From the NCBI GenBank assembly GCA_011959285.1, contig BLLW01000016.1, forward strand, positions 1 to 62,431: a DNA stretch of 62,431 bases. Reading direction: 5' to 3'. The position numbers and the translations under genes were made by a program. How positions within the stretch are numbered: position 1 is the first letter of the stretch; every line of letters begins with the position of its first letter. The notes beneath the pieces are model-generated. The model made no database searches. It saw only the letters and a list, made by a program, of their open reading frames with translations, and was not told where the DNA came from. Source of the DNA: Lachnospiraceae bacterium. GTDB taxonomy: Bacteria; Bacillota; Clostridia; Lachnospirales; Lachnospiraceae. Shown piece by piece: positions 7,454-16,161 of the stretch.

Positions 7454-7641
7454 TTGACGAGGGCGACTGGGAGGCGAATTTCGCATACTACGCCCTCATA
7501 AAACTTCACATCCTGCCATCTGTTTTTCTGGAAATGGATGAGCAGGAAAAGGCGTTTGTGGTGGCAGCAATTGAGACAAAGTGTAAGAGTGATAAAAAGG
7601 AAAAGCAAAGGATAGATGGATTGAAAGCAGGAAGGAGGTAG
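7444..7641 (+). CDS. -1 frameshift extension of the tail assembly chaperone (XkdN long form)
   Basis: From the A AAA AAC heptamer (7444-7450) the -1 frame stays open to a TAG at 7639-7641. It encodes LIDEGDWEANFAYYALIKL, HILPSVFLEMDEQEKAFVV and AAIETKCKSDKKEKQ. That segment is the well-known C-terminal domain of long-form chaperones in PBSX-like and Clostridial tail operons. The extension has no usable start of its own, so it is made as a fusion of 143 + 63 residues. The pattern is equivalent to gpG/gpGT of lambda. Confidence 0.85.
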   Translation, partial: KKLIDEGDWEANFAYYALIKLHILPSVFLEMDEQEKAFVVAAIETKCKSDKKEKQRIDGLKAGRR

Positions 7642-7646
7642 ATAGT

Positions 7647-9815
7647 GTGGCATCCATTATGACGAGTATTGATTTTCAGGAGAGATTCAACTCAGTCGTT
7701 TATGAAATGATTTATGCAGCAGAATTGAATACAACTGCTATCTATAATATGCGTGAGGCTGTAGGGATGGATATTGATACAGGCGCCCTGGAAGGGGCAA
7801 AAGAACAGCTTGACCAGGCAGCGGTGGCAGCAAGACAGCTGGATGCCATTTTGAGGGAACAGGATGGATTCAATGAGCCAGTTTGGATTCCGGTGAAATG
7901 GGAGGCAGATGATTTGCCGGTATTTGCGCAAAAGGCAGTAAACCAATCGCAGGGGAAGGATAGAAAGACTACGGAACAGGAACAGACACATGCCAGTCAA
8001 TGGATGAAGACGGTAAGTAAAATAGCCGGAAAATTTATCAATATGCAGGAGATTATGAATGCGATTGATATTTCGGATCAGCTGGCATCCTCGAAAGTAA
8101 AACTGGACTTAATGAATGATGGCATGCGGACCACGGAGGAGCTGCAGAATTTAATTTTTGTGGCGGCAGAAAGATCGAGAGGGTCTTATCTGGACATGAC
8201 AAATTCCGTAGCCAAGCTTGGAACGCTTGCCAAAGGTACTTTCAATTCTACGGAAGAGGTGGTTGCTTTTTCGGAACAGTTGAATAAACAATTTATCCTT
8301 TCCGGCGCTTCTACGGCTGAAATGCGGGATGTAACGTCTCAGCTGGCAAAGGCGCTTGCATCAGGGACGCTCACGGGAACGGAACTGAACAGTATTTATG
8401 AAAAAACGCCTGTCGTTATTTCGTCTATTGCAGATTATATGAATGTGCCGGTAGAAAAGATAGGAAAATTGGCATCAGAAGGACAGATTACAGCTGATGT
8501 CGTGAAGAATGCAATGTTTGCAGCAGCAGGTGAAACGAATGCCAAGTTTGAGGGGATACCGAAGACATTTGAGCAGATTGGGCAGTCTATTCAGAATCAA
8601 GTAATTGTGACGTTTGAGCCGGTTTTTACTAGGTTAAATGAGCTGGCAAACAGTGAAGCGTTTCAGCAAATGGCAAATCGATTCATACAGGCGCTTGGAG
8701 TAGTGGCAGGCGTTACGGTTTATATTTTGGAGCTGCTTGTATCTGTGGCTGGATTCGTGGCAGACCATTGGGCAGTTTTAGGTCCTGTCATTGCAGGCGT
8801 GGCGGCAGAATTGGCAGTCTATTATGGATGGCAGATGGCGGTAAAAGCAATTGAGGCAGTCAATAATGGCCTCCACCTTGCGATGGGAGCTGCTTTGATG
8901 CTGAAAGCGGCAGTAATGGGAGCTTTGAATAAAGAAACGGCGGCGCAAATTGCAGCGCAGCTGGAACTGAATGCCGCCATGTATGCTTGTCCTGTGATGT
9001 GGATCATTATGCTGATTCTGGCATTGATTGCGGTGATTGCTGTGTTGATTGTGCATATGAACCGTTTTGGAGATGAGTCTACTACGGCAATCCAGAAAGT
9101 GTGCGGGACTTTTGCAGTAGCCGCTGCTTTTATAGGTAATTTATTTATTTCACTGGTAAATTTCATTATTGATGATTTTGCCCTTTTATGGAATTATATA
9201 GCGTTGTTCGCAAATTTTCTTGCAAATGTTTTTACAGACCCAATAGGAGCGGCTGCAAGGCTGTTTGTAGGATTTATTGACCTTGCGCTTGCAGGACTTG
9301 AAGGTCTGGCATCTGGAATTGATATGCTTTTTGGCACGAACCTTGCTGAATCTGTGGCTGGATGGCGGACGGGGCTTGACAGCTGGGTAACAGATAAATT
9401 TGGCGAGGGCGAGGTAGTCATGGAAAAAATGGATGCCAGAGACTACTATATTCAGGGATTCGATTATGAAGATGCGTGGAATAAAGGTACAAAGTTAGGC
9501 GGGCAGATAGAAGGCGTTTCCAGTATCCCTGACTTGAATCAGTATGACGACTTTGACTATAGCAATTATTTGTCTGATATTCTGGACAGTACAGAAGAGA
9601 TTGAAAATGGATTGGAAGTCTCTGAGGAAGATTTGAAATTCATGAGGGATATTGCGGAACAGGAGGCAGTCAACAGATTTACTACGGCGGCGATTACGAT
9701 TGAGCAGACGAACCATAACAGCGTTTCAGGTGCAATGGATTTAGACGGCGTAATAACGGGGCTGACAGATGCCGTGAGTGAGGCGGCAGATATCATTACG
9801 GAAGGAGTGCATTGA
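7647..9815 (+). CDS. Tape measure protein (XkdO-like)
   Basis: This 722-residue protein sets tail length and is threaded inside the tube. The start is GTG after GGAGGTAGATA. Residues about 60-330 match the tape measure N-terminal domain, with ASSKVKLDLMNDGMRT, TSQLAKALASGTLTG and IYEKTPVVISSIADYM. Several hydrophobic segments follow (about 355-385, 445-472, 490-515), and the acidic C-terminus is predicted to be released into the target membrane. At roughly 1.5 angstrom per residue the tail would be near 0.1 micrometre, typical of PBSX or R-type particles. This estimate is only a rule of thumb. Confidence 0.93.
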   Translation: MASIMTSIDFQERFNSVVYEMIYAAELNTTAIYNMREAVGMDIDTGALEGAKEQLDQAAVAARQLDAILREQDGFNEPVWIPVKWEADDLPVFAQKAVNQSQGKDRKTTEQEQTHASQWMKTVSKIAGKFINMQEIMNAIDISDQLASSKVKLDLMNDGMRTTEELQNLIFVAAERSRGSYLDMTNSVAKLGTLAKGTFNSTEEVVAFSEQLNKQFILSGASTAEMRDVTSQLAKALASGTLTGTELNSIYEKTPVVISSIADYMNVPVEKIGKLASEGQITADVVKNAMFAAAGETNAKFEGIPKTFEQIGQSIQNQVIVTFEPVFTRLNELANSEAFQQMANRFIQALGVVAGVTVYILELLVSVAGFVADHWAVLGPVIAGVAAELAVYYGWQMAVKAIEAVNNGLHLAMGAALMLKAAVMGALNKETAAQIAAQLELNAAMYACPVMWIIMLILALIAVIAVLIVHMNRFGDESTTAIQKVCGTFAVAAAFIGNLFISLVNFIIDDFALLWNYIALFANFLANVFTDPIGAAARLFVGFIDLALAGLEGLASGIDMLFGTNLAESVAGWRTGLDSWVTDKFGEGEVVMEKMDARDYYIQGFDYEDAWNKGTKLGGQIEGVSSIPDLNQYDDFDYSNYLSDILDSTEEIENGLEVSEEDLKFMRDIAEQEAVNRFTTAAITIEQTNHNSVSGAMDLDGVITGLTDAVSEAADIITEGVH

Positions 9816-9816
9816 G

Positions 9817-10524
9817 ATGACGGGATACGATTTTTATCTGGATAAATGTCTGCTGCCCATTGCGCCGGGCAGACTGCAGTTAAGCATCAAAAATGAGAAT
9901 AAGACAATTAAATTGATGAATGAAGGGCAGGTGAACCTGCTCAAGACGGCAGGGCTGACAGATATTGAATTTGAATGTATCATTCCGCAGATAGAATATC
10001 CGTTTGCAGTCTACACGTCAGGGTTTTGCGGTGCAGAATATTATCTTGCATATTTTGAGCGTCTTAAGACGCGGCAGAGACCGTTTCAGTTCATCGTGAC
10101 GCGGAGGATGCCTGATGGTGGGGCGCTGTTTGGGACAAACATGAAAGTATCTATGGAGGATTACCGTATTACCGAGAATGCGGAAGAGGGGTTTGATTTG
10201 TCCGTTAAGATTAATTTGAAACAGTACAGGGAATATGGGACGAAGAGTGTTTCAATAAAGGGAGCTGTTGCAAATACTGCTGGAACTAATACGATTTCCT
10301 ACACTGTAAACGTGGAGCAGACAAGGTCACGGGAAAGCGCGCCAGACATCGGCAAAATGCGAAATTATAAGGTCCATAGGAAAAATGATACCCTGTTCAA
10401 CATTGCGAAAGAAACCTATGGAGATGGCAGCAAATATTCATTGCTCAGCATTGCAAACAAGGATACGGTTAATGATCCTTTCAATATTGAGCAGGGGACG
10501 GTTTTAAAAATACCGGCAGTATGA
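9817..10524 (+). CDS. LysM-containing tail protein (XkdP/YqbP-like)
   Basis: This 235-residue protein links tube and baseplate in contractile tails. The start follows AAGGAGTGC. A longer frame begins inside the tape measure gene without a ribosome site. The N-terminal part (LDKCLLPIAPGRLQLSIKN, then IPQIEYPF) is the XkdP domain. The last 50 residues form a LysM domain (YKVHRKNDTLFNIAKETYG through FNIEQGTVLKIPAV) that binds peptidoglycan. It is the homologue of gp53/XkdP-type proteins. Order tape measure, LysM, hub is conserved with PBSX. Confidence 0.9.
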   Translation: MTGYDFYLDKCLLPIAPGRLQLSIKNENKTIKLMNEGQVNLLKTAGLTDIEFECIIPQIEYPFAVYTSGFCGAEYYLAYFERLKTRQRPFQFIVTRRMPDGGALFGTNMKVSMEDYRITENAEEGFDLSVKINLKQYREYGTKSVSIKGAVANTAGTNTISYTVNVEQTRSRESAPDIGKMRNYKVHRKNDTLFNIAKETYGDGSKYSLLSIANKDTVNDPFNIEQGTVLKIPAV

Positions 10525-10539
10525 GGGGGTGATTATATC

Positions 10540-11526
10540 ATGAAAGTGGAGATTTATATTGCAGGGGAAAGCGGCGGGGAGCTTTATATCCCGGCGGTGG
10601 AGGATGGTGTGGAATGGTCAACAGAACGGTGGGGTGTGCCGGGAAAACTCACTTTTAAAGTGCTTGCGGATCGTTTTTTGGATTTTTCAGAAGGTTCAGC
10701 AGTGCAGTTGCGGTTAGATGGAGCAAAAGTTTTCTTTGGTTTTGTGTTTACACAAAAGAGAGATAAGGAAAATCGGATATCTGTTACCGCATATGATCAG
10801 CTTAGGTATCTCAAAAATAAGGATACCTATATGTATGAGAATCGGACGGCATCAGAAGTGATAAGGATGATCGCGGCAGATTTTGCATTGAATGCCGGAG
10901 AAATTGTAGATACCGGTTATGTGATTGCCGAAAGATCGGAGGTGGATACATCACTGTTCGATATCATTCAGAATGCGCTGGATCTCACTTTGGTGAATAC
11001 GAGGCAGATGTTTGTTCTATATGATGATTTTGGAAGCCTTACCGTGAAAAATATAGCAGACATGTATGTCCAAAATACCAATGGAACTTATCTGATGATT
11101 GATGAGTGTACCGGAGAAAATTTTGAATATACCTCCTCCATTGACAGTAACACTTATAACAAAATCAAACTGTACCGTGACGATGCGGGAGAGGGGAAAA
11201 GGCAGGTTTACGGAATTATGCAGGATGGCGTAAATATCAATAGATGGGGTGTCCTGCAGTATTGCGATACGGTCTCGGAGGGAGAAAACGGGGAAGCAAA
11301 GGCAAAGGCGCTTTTGTCTCTTTATAATAAGAAAACCAGAAACCTAAGAATTACAAATGCATTTGGAGATATAAGGGTAAGGGCTGGAAGCCTGCTGGTG
11401 GTAAATCTGAATCTGGGTGATAGAAAGGTGGAAAATTTTATGCTTGTAGAAAAGGTGAAGCATACGTTTAGAAATGGGGAACATTTCATGGATTTGACAT
11501 TGAGAGGAGGGGAGTTTGTTGTCTGA
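10540..11526 (+). CDS. Tail hub / phage late control D-like protein (XkdQ-like)
   Basis: This 328-residue baseplate hub protein is the gpD/XkdQ equivalent of T4 gp27. Visible features are the beta-rich start EIYIAGESGGELYIPAVEDG, QLRLDGAKVFFGFVFTQKRD, YLKNKDTYMYENRTASEVI and the C-terminal VRAGSLLVVNLNLGDRK with TFRNGEHFMDLTLRGG. Its C-terminus overlaps the next gene by 11 nt. It joins the tube to the central spike and wedges. Length is typical. Confidence 0.9.
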   Translation: MKVEIYIAGESGGELYIPAVEDGVEWSTERWGVPGKLTFKVLADRFLDFSEGSAVQLRLDGAKVFFGFVFTQKRDKENRISVTAYDQLRYLKNKDTYMYENRTASEVIRMIAADFALNAGEIVDTGYVIAERSEVDTSLFDIIQNALDLTLVNTRQMFVLYDDFGSLTVKNIADMYVQNTNGTYLMIDECTGENFEYTSSIDSNTYNKIKLYRDDAGEGKRQVYGIMQDGVNINRWGVLQYCDTVSEGENGEAKAKALLSLYNKKTRNLRITNAFGDIRVRAGSLLVVNLNLGDRKVENFMLVEKVKHTFRNGEHFMDLTLRGGEFVV

Positions 11527-11971
11527 TGCAGCGGAATTATTAAAAGTAATAAAGCAAAGTGCACTGGAGGCGGTGGACGCATCTAAACCGGTGAGATTTT
11601 TCTTTGGAGAGGTAATACATGCAGATCCATTGCAGATCAATGTGGAACAGAAGATGCAGTTGGGGCGGTCACGTCTGGTTCTTTCCAGGAACGTGACAGA
11701 CTATGAGACGGAAATCACAGTGGATACCAATACGGAGCAGGCGTTGGATGATCACAGGCATGCATTTGCTTTTACTACAGAGGGAGCAGGAGAGCCTTTA
11801 CATGTGCACGGCATTTCAGGAAGTACGGAGCCTGTGGGGCTTGCGCATACGCATGAAATAAAAAGGAGGATGAAGGTCACCGTGCATAACAGGTTGGCGG
11901 CAGGTGATAAGGTCATCCTTCTTCAGAATAAGGGCGGGCAGCAATACTTGGTGCTGGACAGGATAGGATAA
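11516..11971 (+). CDS. DUF2577 baseplate protein (XkdR-like)
   Basis: This 151-residue protein matches the DUF2577 family, which carries an OB-fold typical of spike and hub parts. It has FFGEVIHADPLQINVEQKM, a central HAFAFTTEGAGEP segment and AGDKVILLQNKGGQQYLVLD. The start is TTG at 11516 or 11519, overlapping the hub gene with GAGGAGGGG as ribosome site. The histidine-rich stretch (HRH, HVHG, HTHE, about residues 80-115) may bind a metal ion at the puncturing tip, as seen in other spike proteins. That last point is inference. Confidence 0.85.
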   Translation: MLSDAAELLKVIKQSALEAVDASKPVRFFFGEVIHADPLQINVEQKMQLGRSRLVLSRNVTDYETEITVDTNTEQALDDHRHAFAFTTEGAGEPLHVHGISGSTEPVGLAHTHEIKRRMKVTVHNRLAAGDKVILLQNKGGQQYLVLDRIG

Positions 11972-11972
11972 G

Positions 11973-12377
11973 ATGATACCGAAAAGCGCCAACCTGCCAG
12001 GGCAGGATTTTGTAATTGAAGAACAGCCAACCTATACTTATAAAATGGACCCTGAAAGCGGTTTGATCAGGGGATATGTAGACGGTATCGAGGCGATGGA
12101 GCAGGCGGTATATAAAATTCTCTCCACAGAACGATACCGCTATCTTATTTATTCATGGAATTACGGAATCGAATTGGAAGACTTGTTTGGACAGCCGGTG
12201 TCTTATGCATGTCCAGAACTGGAACGGCGTATTAGGGAAGCGCTGATTTGGGATGGGCGGATAGAAGAAGTGGGAGATTTTAAGTTCGATACATCCGTAA
12301 AGGGAATTGTACATGTGTACTTTACCGCGCACACCATTTTGGGTGATATAAAAGCAGATAAGGAGGTGAGAATCTGA
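11973..12377 (+). CDS. DUF2634 baseplate wedge protein (XkdS-like, gp25-like)
   Basis: This 134-residue protein is a DUF2634/gp25-like wedge component. Key features are the TYKMDPESGLIRGYVDGIEAM start, the segment ILSTERYRYLIYSWNYGIELEDLFG, and LERRIREALIWDGRIEEV. The EPR-like core found in gp25 proteins, needed to start sheath polymerisation, corresponds to the YGIELEDLFG region. It begins 1 nt after the DUF2577 stop and its stop overlaps the baseplate J start. Confidence 0.9.
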   Translation: MIPKSANLPGQDFVIEEQPTYTYKMDPESGLIRGYVDGIEAMEQAVYKILSTERYRYLIYSWNYGIELEDLFGQPVSYACPELERRIREALIWDGRIEEVGDFKFDTSVKGIVHVYFTAHTILGDIKADKEVRI

Positions 12378-13576
12378 TGTTTGAAGAACTTACATATGAG
12401 GTGCTTTTAAAGAGAATGCTGGGACGAGTATCAAATAAATATGACAAACGGGAAGGTTCTGTAATCTGGGACACGCATTCCCCTACGGCAATAGAACTTA
12501 AGAATCTGTATATTGCGTTGGATTCTATTGTTCAGGAAGCTTATGGTGATACGGCAACAAGGGAATTTCTGATTATGCGGTGCAAGGAGAGGGGAATCGT
12601 GCCGTATCCCGCAACGCATGCCGTATTGAAAGGCGAGTTCCTGCCGGATCATATTGATGTGACAGGAAAGCGATTTAACATTGGGCAGATTAATTATCTG
12701 GTCACAGACAGACTGCCGGAAGGCGGCTGCAAAGTGCAGTGTGAGGCAGCAGGTGAAGAGGGAAATCGATATTTAGGGACTATGACGCCTATTGAATATA
12801 TAAATGGGCTTGTGTCTGCGGAACTTACGGAACTTCTGATTCCGGGGGAGGATGAAGAAGGCACAGAGGAATTGCGGCAAAGATATTTTTCTTCTTTTGA
12901 TGTAAAGGCATTTGGCGGCAATGTAAAAGATTATCTGGAAAAGACGAATGCCATTCCAGGAGTGGGATGCACGAAGGTGACGAGAGTTTGGAATGGAGAT
13001 ATCCGACCGGCAGAAATGATCCCCCCCATGGAAGTAGAAACGTGGTATGGAAGCGCATCAGAATCATTGCCGGATTCGGTAAAGGAGTGGTTCACAGCTG
13101 TATATACGGCGGCAAAGGAAAAGAAACTGACGACAGGCGGCAGTGTCCTTCTGACCATTCTTAACTCTGCGTTCGATACCGCAAGCCAGGAGTTGGTTGA
13201 GACTGTGCAGAAAGCGATGGACCCCGAAGCGTACGGAGGGGAGGGGTACGGGCTTGCACCCATTGGTCATCTGGTCTCGGTAAAAAGCGCAGAAGGAGTG
13301 CAGATCACCGTAAAAATTAAGATAACCTTTGATCATGGCTATAACTGGACCAAATCGAGGAGCGCCATAGAAGATGCAATTAACGGCTATTTTTCAGAAC
13401 TCAGGCGGGAATGGGCAGATACAACTGCACTGGTGGTAAGAATCAGCCAGATTGAAACACGGATATTGGGGATTAAGGGAATTGTCGATGTGGAAGACAC
13501 CATGTTAAATGATCACGCCGAAAATTTGATTCTGGGAGCATTTGAGGTGCCTGTGTTTGGGGGTGTTTCAGAATGA
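12377..13576 (+). CDS. Baseplate J-like wedge protein (XkdT-like)
   Basis: This 399-residue wedge protein is the gp6/baseplate J equivalent. Marks are SVIWDTHSPTAIELKNLYI, the VPYPATHAVLKGEF region, GEEGNRYLGTM, EDEEGTEELRQRYF (EGxxxLRxR motif), and NAIPGVGCTKVTRVWNG. It starts on the stop of the DUF2634 gene and overlaps the next gene by 4 nt. It completes the baseplate ring that triggers sheath contraction. Confidence 0.93.
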   Translation: MFEELTYEVLLKRMLGRVSNKYDKREGSVIWDTHSPTAIELKNLYIALDSIVQEAYGDTATREFLIMRCKERGIVPYPATHAVLKGEFLPDHIDVTGKRFNIGQINYLVTDRLPEGGCKVQCEAAGEEGNRYLGTMTPIEYINGLVSAELTELLIPGEDEEGTEELRQRYFSSFDVKAFGGNVKDYLEKTNAIPGVGCTKVTRVWNGDIRPAEMIPPMEVETWYGSASESLPDSVKEWFTAVYTAAKEKKLTTGGSVLLTILNSAFDTASQELVETVQKAMDPEAYGGEGYGLAPIGHLVSVKSAEGVQITVKIKITFDHGYNWTKSRSAIEDAINGYFSELRREWADTTALVVRISQIETRILGIKGIVDVEDTMLNDHAENLILGAFEVPVFGGVSE

Positions 13577-14214
13577 ATAGACAAGTGGATCTGCTTTCCT
13601 ATCTGCCTCCTTTTCTACAAGAGTTTAAGGAGAACAGGGAGACGCTGAACGCAGAAAACCCAGAGTTTATTCTCGTGTGGAATGGAGCGGACAGGGTACT
13701 TAAAAATGAGTTCATAGAAACAGCCGATGAATATGGAATATCCCGGTTTGAACAGATTTTAAAGATATCGCCCTTAAAGACGGATACGCTGGAAATACGC
13801 CGCAGACGTGTGATGCTCCGCTGGCTTGACAGGATTCCCTATACACTTAGGGCTTTTTTAGAAAGACTTTCTGAGATATGCAAAGGCAGTGACTTTTCAG
13901 TGGTGAAAGAGTACTTAAAGTACAAGATAAGTATTACTGCCGATTTGGAGGAAGCAGGACAGACAGAGGAATTGGACAGGTTGATTGAGGAGATGATGCC
14001 CTGCAATATGGTGGTGATATCTGCCAACAAGATTCCCTGCGGCGCAGGAGAAAGCCTGTACACAGCAGGAACAGTCTGCTACGTGGAGCATATTGAAATC
14101 ATGGATGATGGCGTGCCGTCTGAGATTGCAAACTGTGAGGCTGCCTGCATCGCCTACGCAGCAGGCGCGGTAAGCCATATGGAACATATAGAAATTACAG
14201 AGGAAACAAGATAG
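13573..14214 (+). CDS. DUF2313 (YmfQ/XkdU-like) tail protein
   Basis: This 213-residue protein is the gpI/XkdU counterpart connecting the baseplate wedge to the fibres. It starts QVDLLSYLPPFLQEFKENRE, with RRRRVMLRWLDRIPYTLRAF in the middle. The C-terminal part carries two related segments (YTAGTVCYVEHIEIMDDG and YAAGAVSHMEHIEITEET), an internal repeat that appears to be a small extra beta unit not usual in the short family members. It overlaps the baseplate J gene by ATGA. Confidence 0.88.
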   Translation: MNRQVDLLSYLPPFLQEFKENRETLNAENPEFILVWNGADRVLKNEFIETADEYGISRFEQILKISPLKTDTLEIRRRRVMLRWLDRIPYTLRAFLERLSEICKGSDFSVVKEYLKYKISITADLEEAGQTEELDRLIEEMMPCNMVVISANKIPCGAGESLYTAGTVCYVEHIEIMDDGVPSEIANCEAACIAYAAGAVSHMEHIEITEETR

Positions 14215-14225
14215 GAGGAAAAGAA

Positions 14226-15473
14226 ATGGCAATATTTTCAAAACTAGTTACAACACAAAACGGGCGTGCGTTGATTGCACGGATGCTTGCAGCGGAAGAG
14301 AAGATTGTGTTTACAAAGGTACGTTCATCGGACACGGAATATACGCTGGAAGAACTGGAAAATCTGGAGGAACTTACGGGTATTAAACAGACCAACAGTG
14401 TTTCCAAGGTATCGCGCACAAATCCGGTTTCGGTAAAGGTAGAAACGGTATTTACAAACACAGAACTTACGGAAGGGTATCCTATGCGTACGGTTGCGTT
14501 GTATGCACAGGATGGTGACGGAGAGATTCTGTATGCAGCGGCAGTGGAAACTTCAGGAAATTGCTACATGCCCGCATTTGGGGGCACTACAGTCTCAGGC
14601 GCCTATATCCAGCTGGTCACTACGGTGAGCAATGCGGAAAATGTGACCCTTGAGGTGGATAACTCGGTGTTTGCCACTATAGGGGATATCAGGGATTTGC
14701 AGGAACAGATTGATTCTGTCAGTGGACTAGTGGGAGGAATGGCAGCGGCGATTAATACGAATGCGGAGAAGCTGGGACTAATGGAAAGAATTGGTTCTGA
14801 AGTATATCTACTTTACGCAAATGGCGGTGCAGAGTGTACAAATTCTCATGGTAAAAAATTATATTCAAATACGAGAAAGAACCTTCCTAATTTGAATAGT
14901 GTGACCTATTACCTGTATGTTTTAACTGGAAATGTAACACTTACAGGTCTGGGAAAAAGGAATGATATATATGAAGGTTTTGTTCGGGTTACGCTTGGGA
15001 TTGGATCATCGGTACGTTTTTCTCAAGACGTACCGATATGTAGAGGGGTTCCTGGGGAATATATATCAGCTCCAGTGAATATAGTGGCAGCAGAGGGACC
15101 ACCATTTGGCGAAGATGGGGAAATCAGCGTTTATGCACATCCTATATTATGCAAGCAAGATGAAAATAAGGAGCCGTATTTTGTGGAAGATGAAACTTTT
15201 CACATTTCCGTCGGTACGACTCTTTATATATATAAGTTAGGTGGTGTGCTTGCAAGCGTGCAAGGATCTGGAACTGTGCAGGGGGGCGGAACTTTGGGAA
15301 ATGATAATTATAATCTGCTAAAGAACAAGCCGTCTATCAATAACGTGACCCTGCAAGGAAATCTGACCACAGAACAATTAGGGATTGAGGTGGGTTCTGG
15401 CGTAACGGAAGAGATTACCTATGAAAAGGCACTGGCAATATTGAACGGAGAAGAGGAGGTATCAGAATCATGA
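14226..15473 (+). CDS. Tail collar/fibre protein with fibre-attachment domain
   Basis: This 415-residue fibre protein starts MAIFSKLVTTQNGRALIARM, the N-terminal domain of Gram-positive phage tail-collar fibres that dock on the baseplate. Residues about 1-150 form the attachment part, followed by a short coiled coil (about 160-185), then a beta-rich variable region and a glycine-rich stretch. The C-terminal NLLKNKPSINNVTLQGNLT motif is common in fibre stems. The stop overlaps the next gene. It probably carries or supports the receptor-binding proteins encoded downstream. Confidence 0.85.
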   Translation: MAIFSKLVTTQNGRALIARMLAAEEKIVFTKVRSSDTEYTLEELENLEELTGIKQTNSVSKVSRTNPVSVKVETVFTNTELTEGYPMRTVALYAQDGDGEILYAAAVETSGNCYMPAFGGTTVSGAYIQLVTTVSNAENVTLEVDNSVFATIGDIRDLQEQIDSVSGLVGGMAAAINTNAEKLGLMERIGSEVYLLYANGGAECTNSHGKKLYSNTRKNLPNLNSVTYYLYVLTGNVTLTGLGKRNDIYEGFVRVTLGIGSSVRFSQDVPICRGVPGEYISAPVNIVAAEGPPFGEDGEISVYAHPILCKQDENKEPYFVEDETFHISVGTTLYIYKLGGVLASVQGSGTVQGGGTLGNDNYNLLKNKPSINNVTLQGNLTTEQLGIEVGSGVTEEITYEKALAILNGEEEVSES

Positions 15474-16075
15474 TAGGTGATATTTTGAGAGCAATAAAGG
15501 ACTGGTGTACTGGAAGGTTCCAGCCTAAAGGGGACTATCTGACAGAAGTGCCGGAAACTTACGTGACTGCGTCCAGCTTAAATGAATCCTACTTAGGAGG
15601 TATAAGATTTGGCAGGGATGCGGATGGTAATCCTGGCTACTATAAGCATGATGAAGAGGCAGGTGCTGATACAGTAATCCCTTTTAATATTGGCAGTGAA
15701 GATGGGATTAAAGAAATTGATATTATATTCGGCGGCAACTCTTCAAGCAGCAGTAATGCTTCATCGGTGTCAAATTATTTTGGCACTTCTGCTTTGACTA
15801 ATAAAGAATATAAAAATTTATTAGCATTAGGCATCTATACAAGAGCAAATAGTTCTTACAATACGCCTGCCAATATGCTTGTAACAGACCAAAATAAAAT
15901 TGCAGAATCTATCGGGCAAAGCAGCTTGTCACTAGGTTCTTTTTTGATGGCAGGTTATCAATTGCTTGGAAGGACGGAACAGGGAAAACCGTTGCGATTT
16001 TATGTAAATACACAAATAACAAATCCAAATAGTAATTCTAAAAATTTGTATTTTGTATTACTAGGATTGAATTAG
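15470..16075 (+). CDS. Short fibre / receptor-binding protein candidate 1
   Basis: This 201-residue protein begins with an anchor segment (ILRAIKDWCTGRFQPKGDYLTEVPE) that is shared almost exactly with the next gene. The downstream part (YLGGIRFGRDADGNPGYYKHDEEAG, a serine-rich loop SSSSNASSVS and a beta-rich C-terminus) is unrelated to that gene. The ATGA overlap with the collar gene makes coupled translation likely. Receptor binding is inferred from position and the anchor-plus-variable layout. Confidence 0.65.
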   Translation: MIGDILRAIKDWCTGRFQPKGDYLTEVPETYVTASSLNESYLGGIRFGRDADGNPGYYKHDEEAGADTVIPFNIGSEDGIKEIDIIFGGNSSSSSNASSVSNYFGTSALTNKEYKNLLALGIYTRANSSYNTPANMLVTDQNKIAESIGQSSLSLGSFLMAGYQLLGRTEQGKPLRFYVNTQITNPNSNSKNLYFVLLGLN

Positions 16076-16161
16076 AGGATAAAAATAAGTCGGATGCCTA
16101 TTGCATAGTGCTTGAGACAGATAATTGTAAATAAGGAATAAAAGGAACAAGGAGTAGAAGC

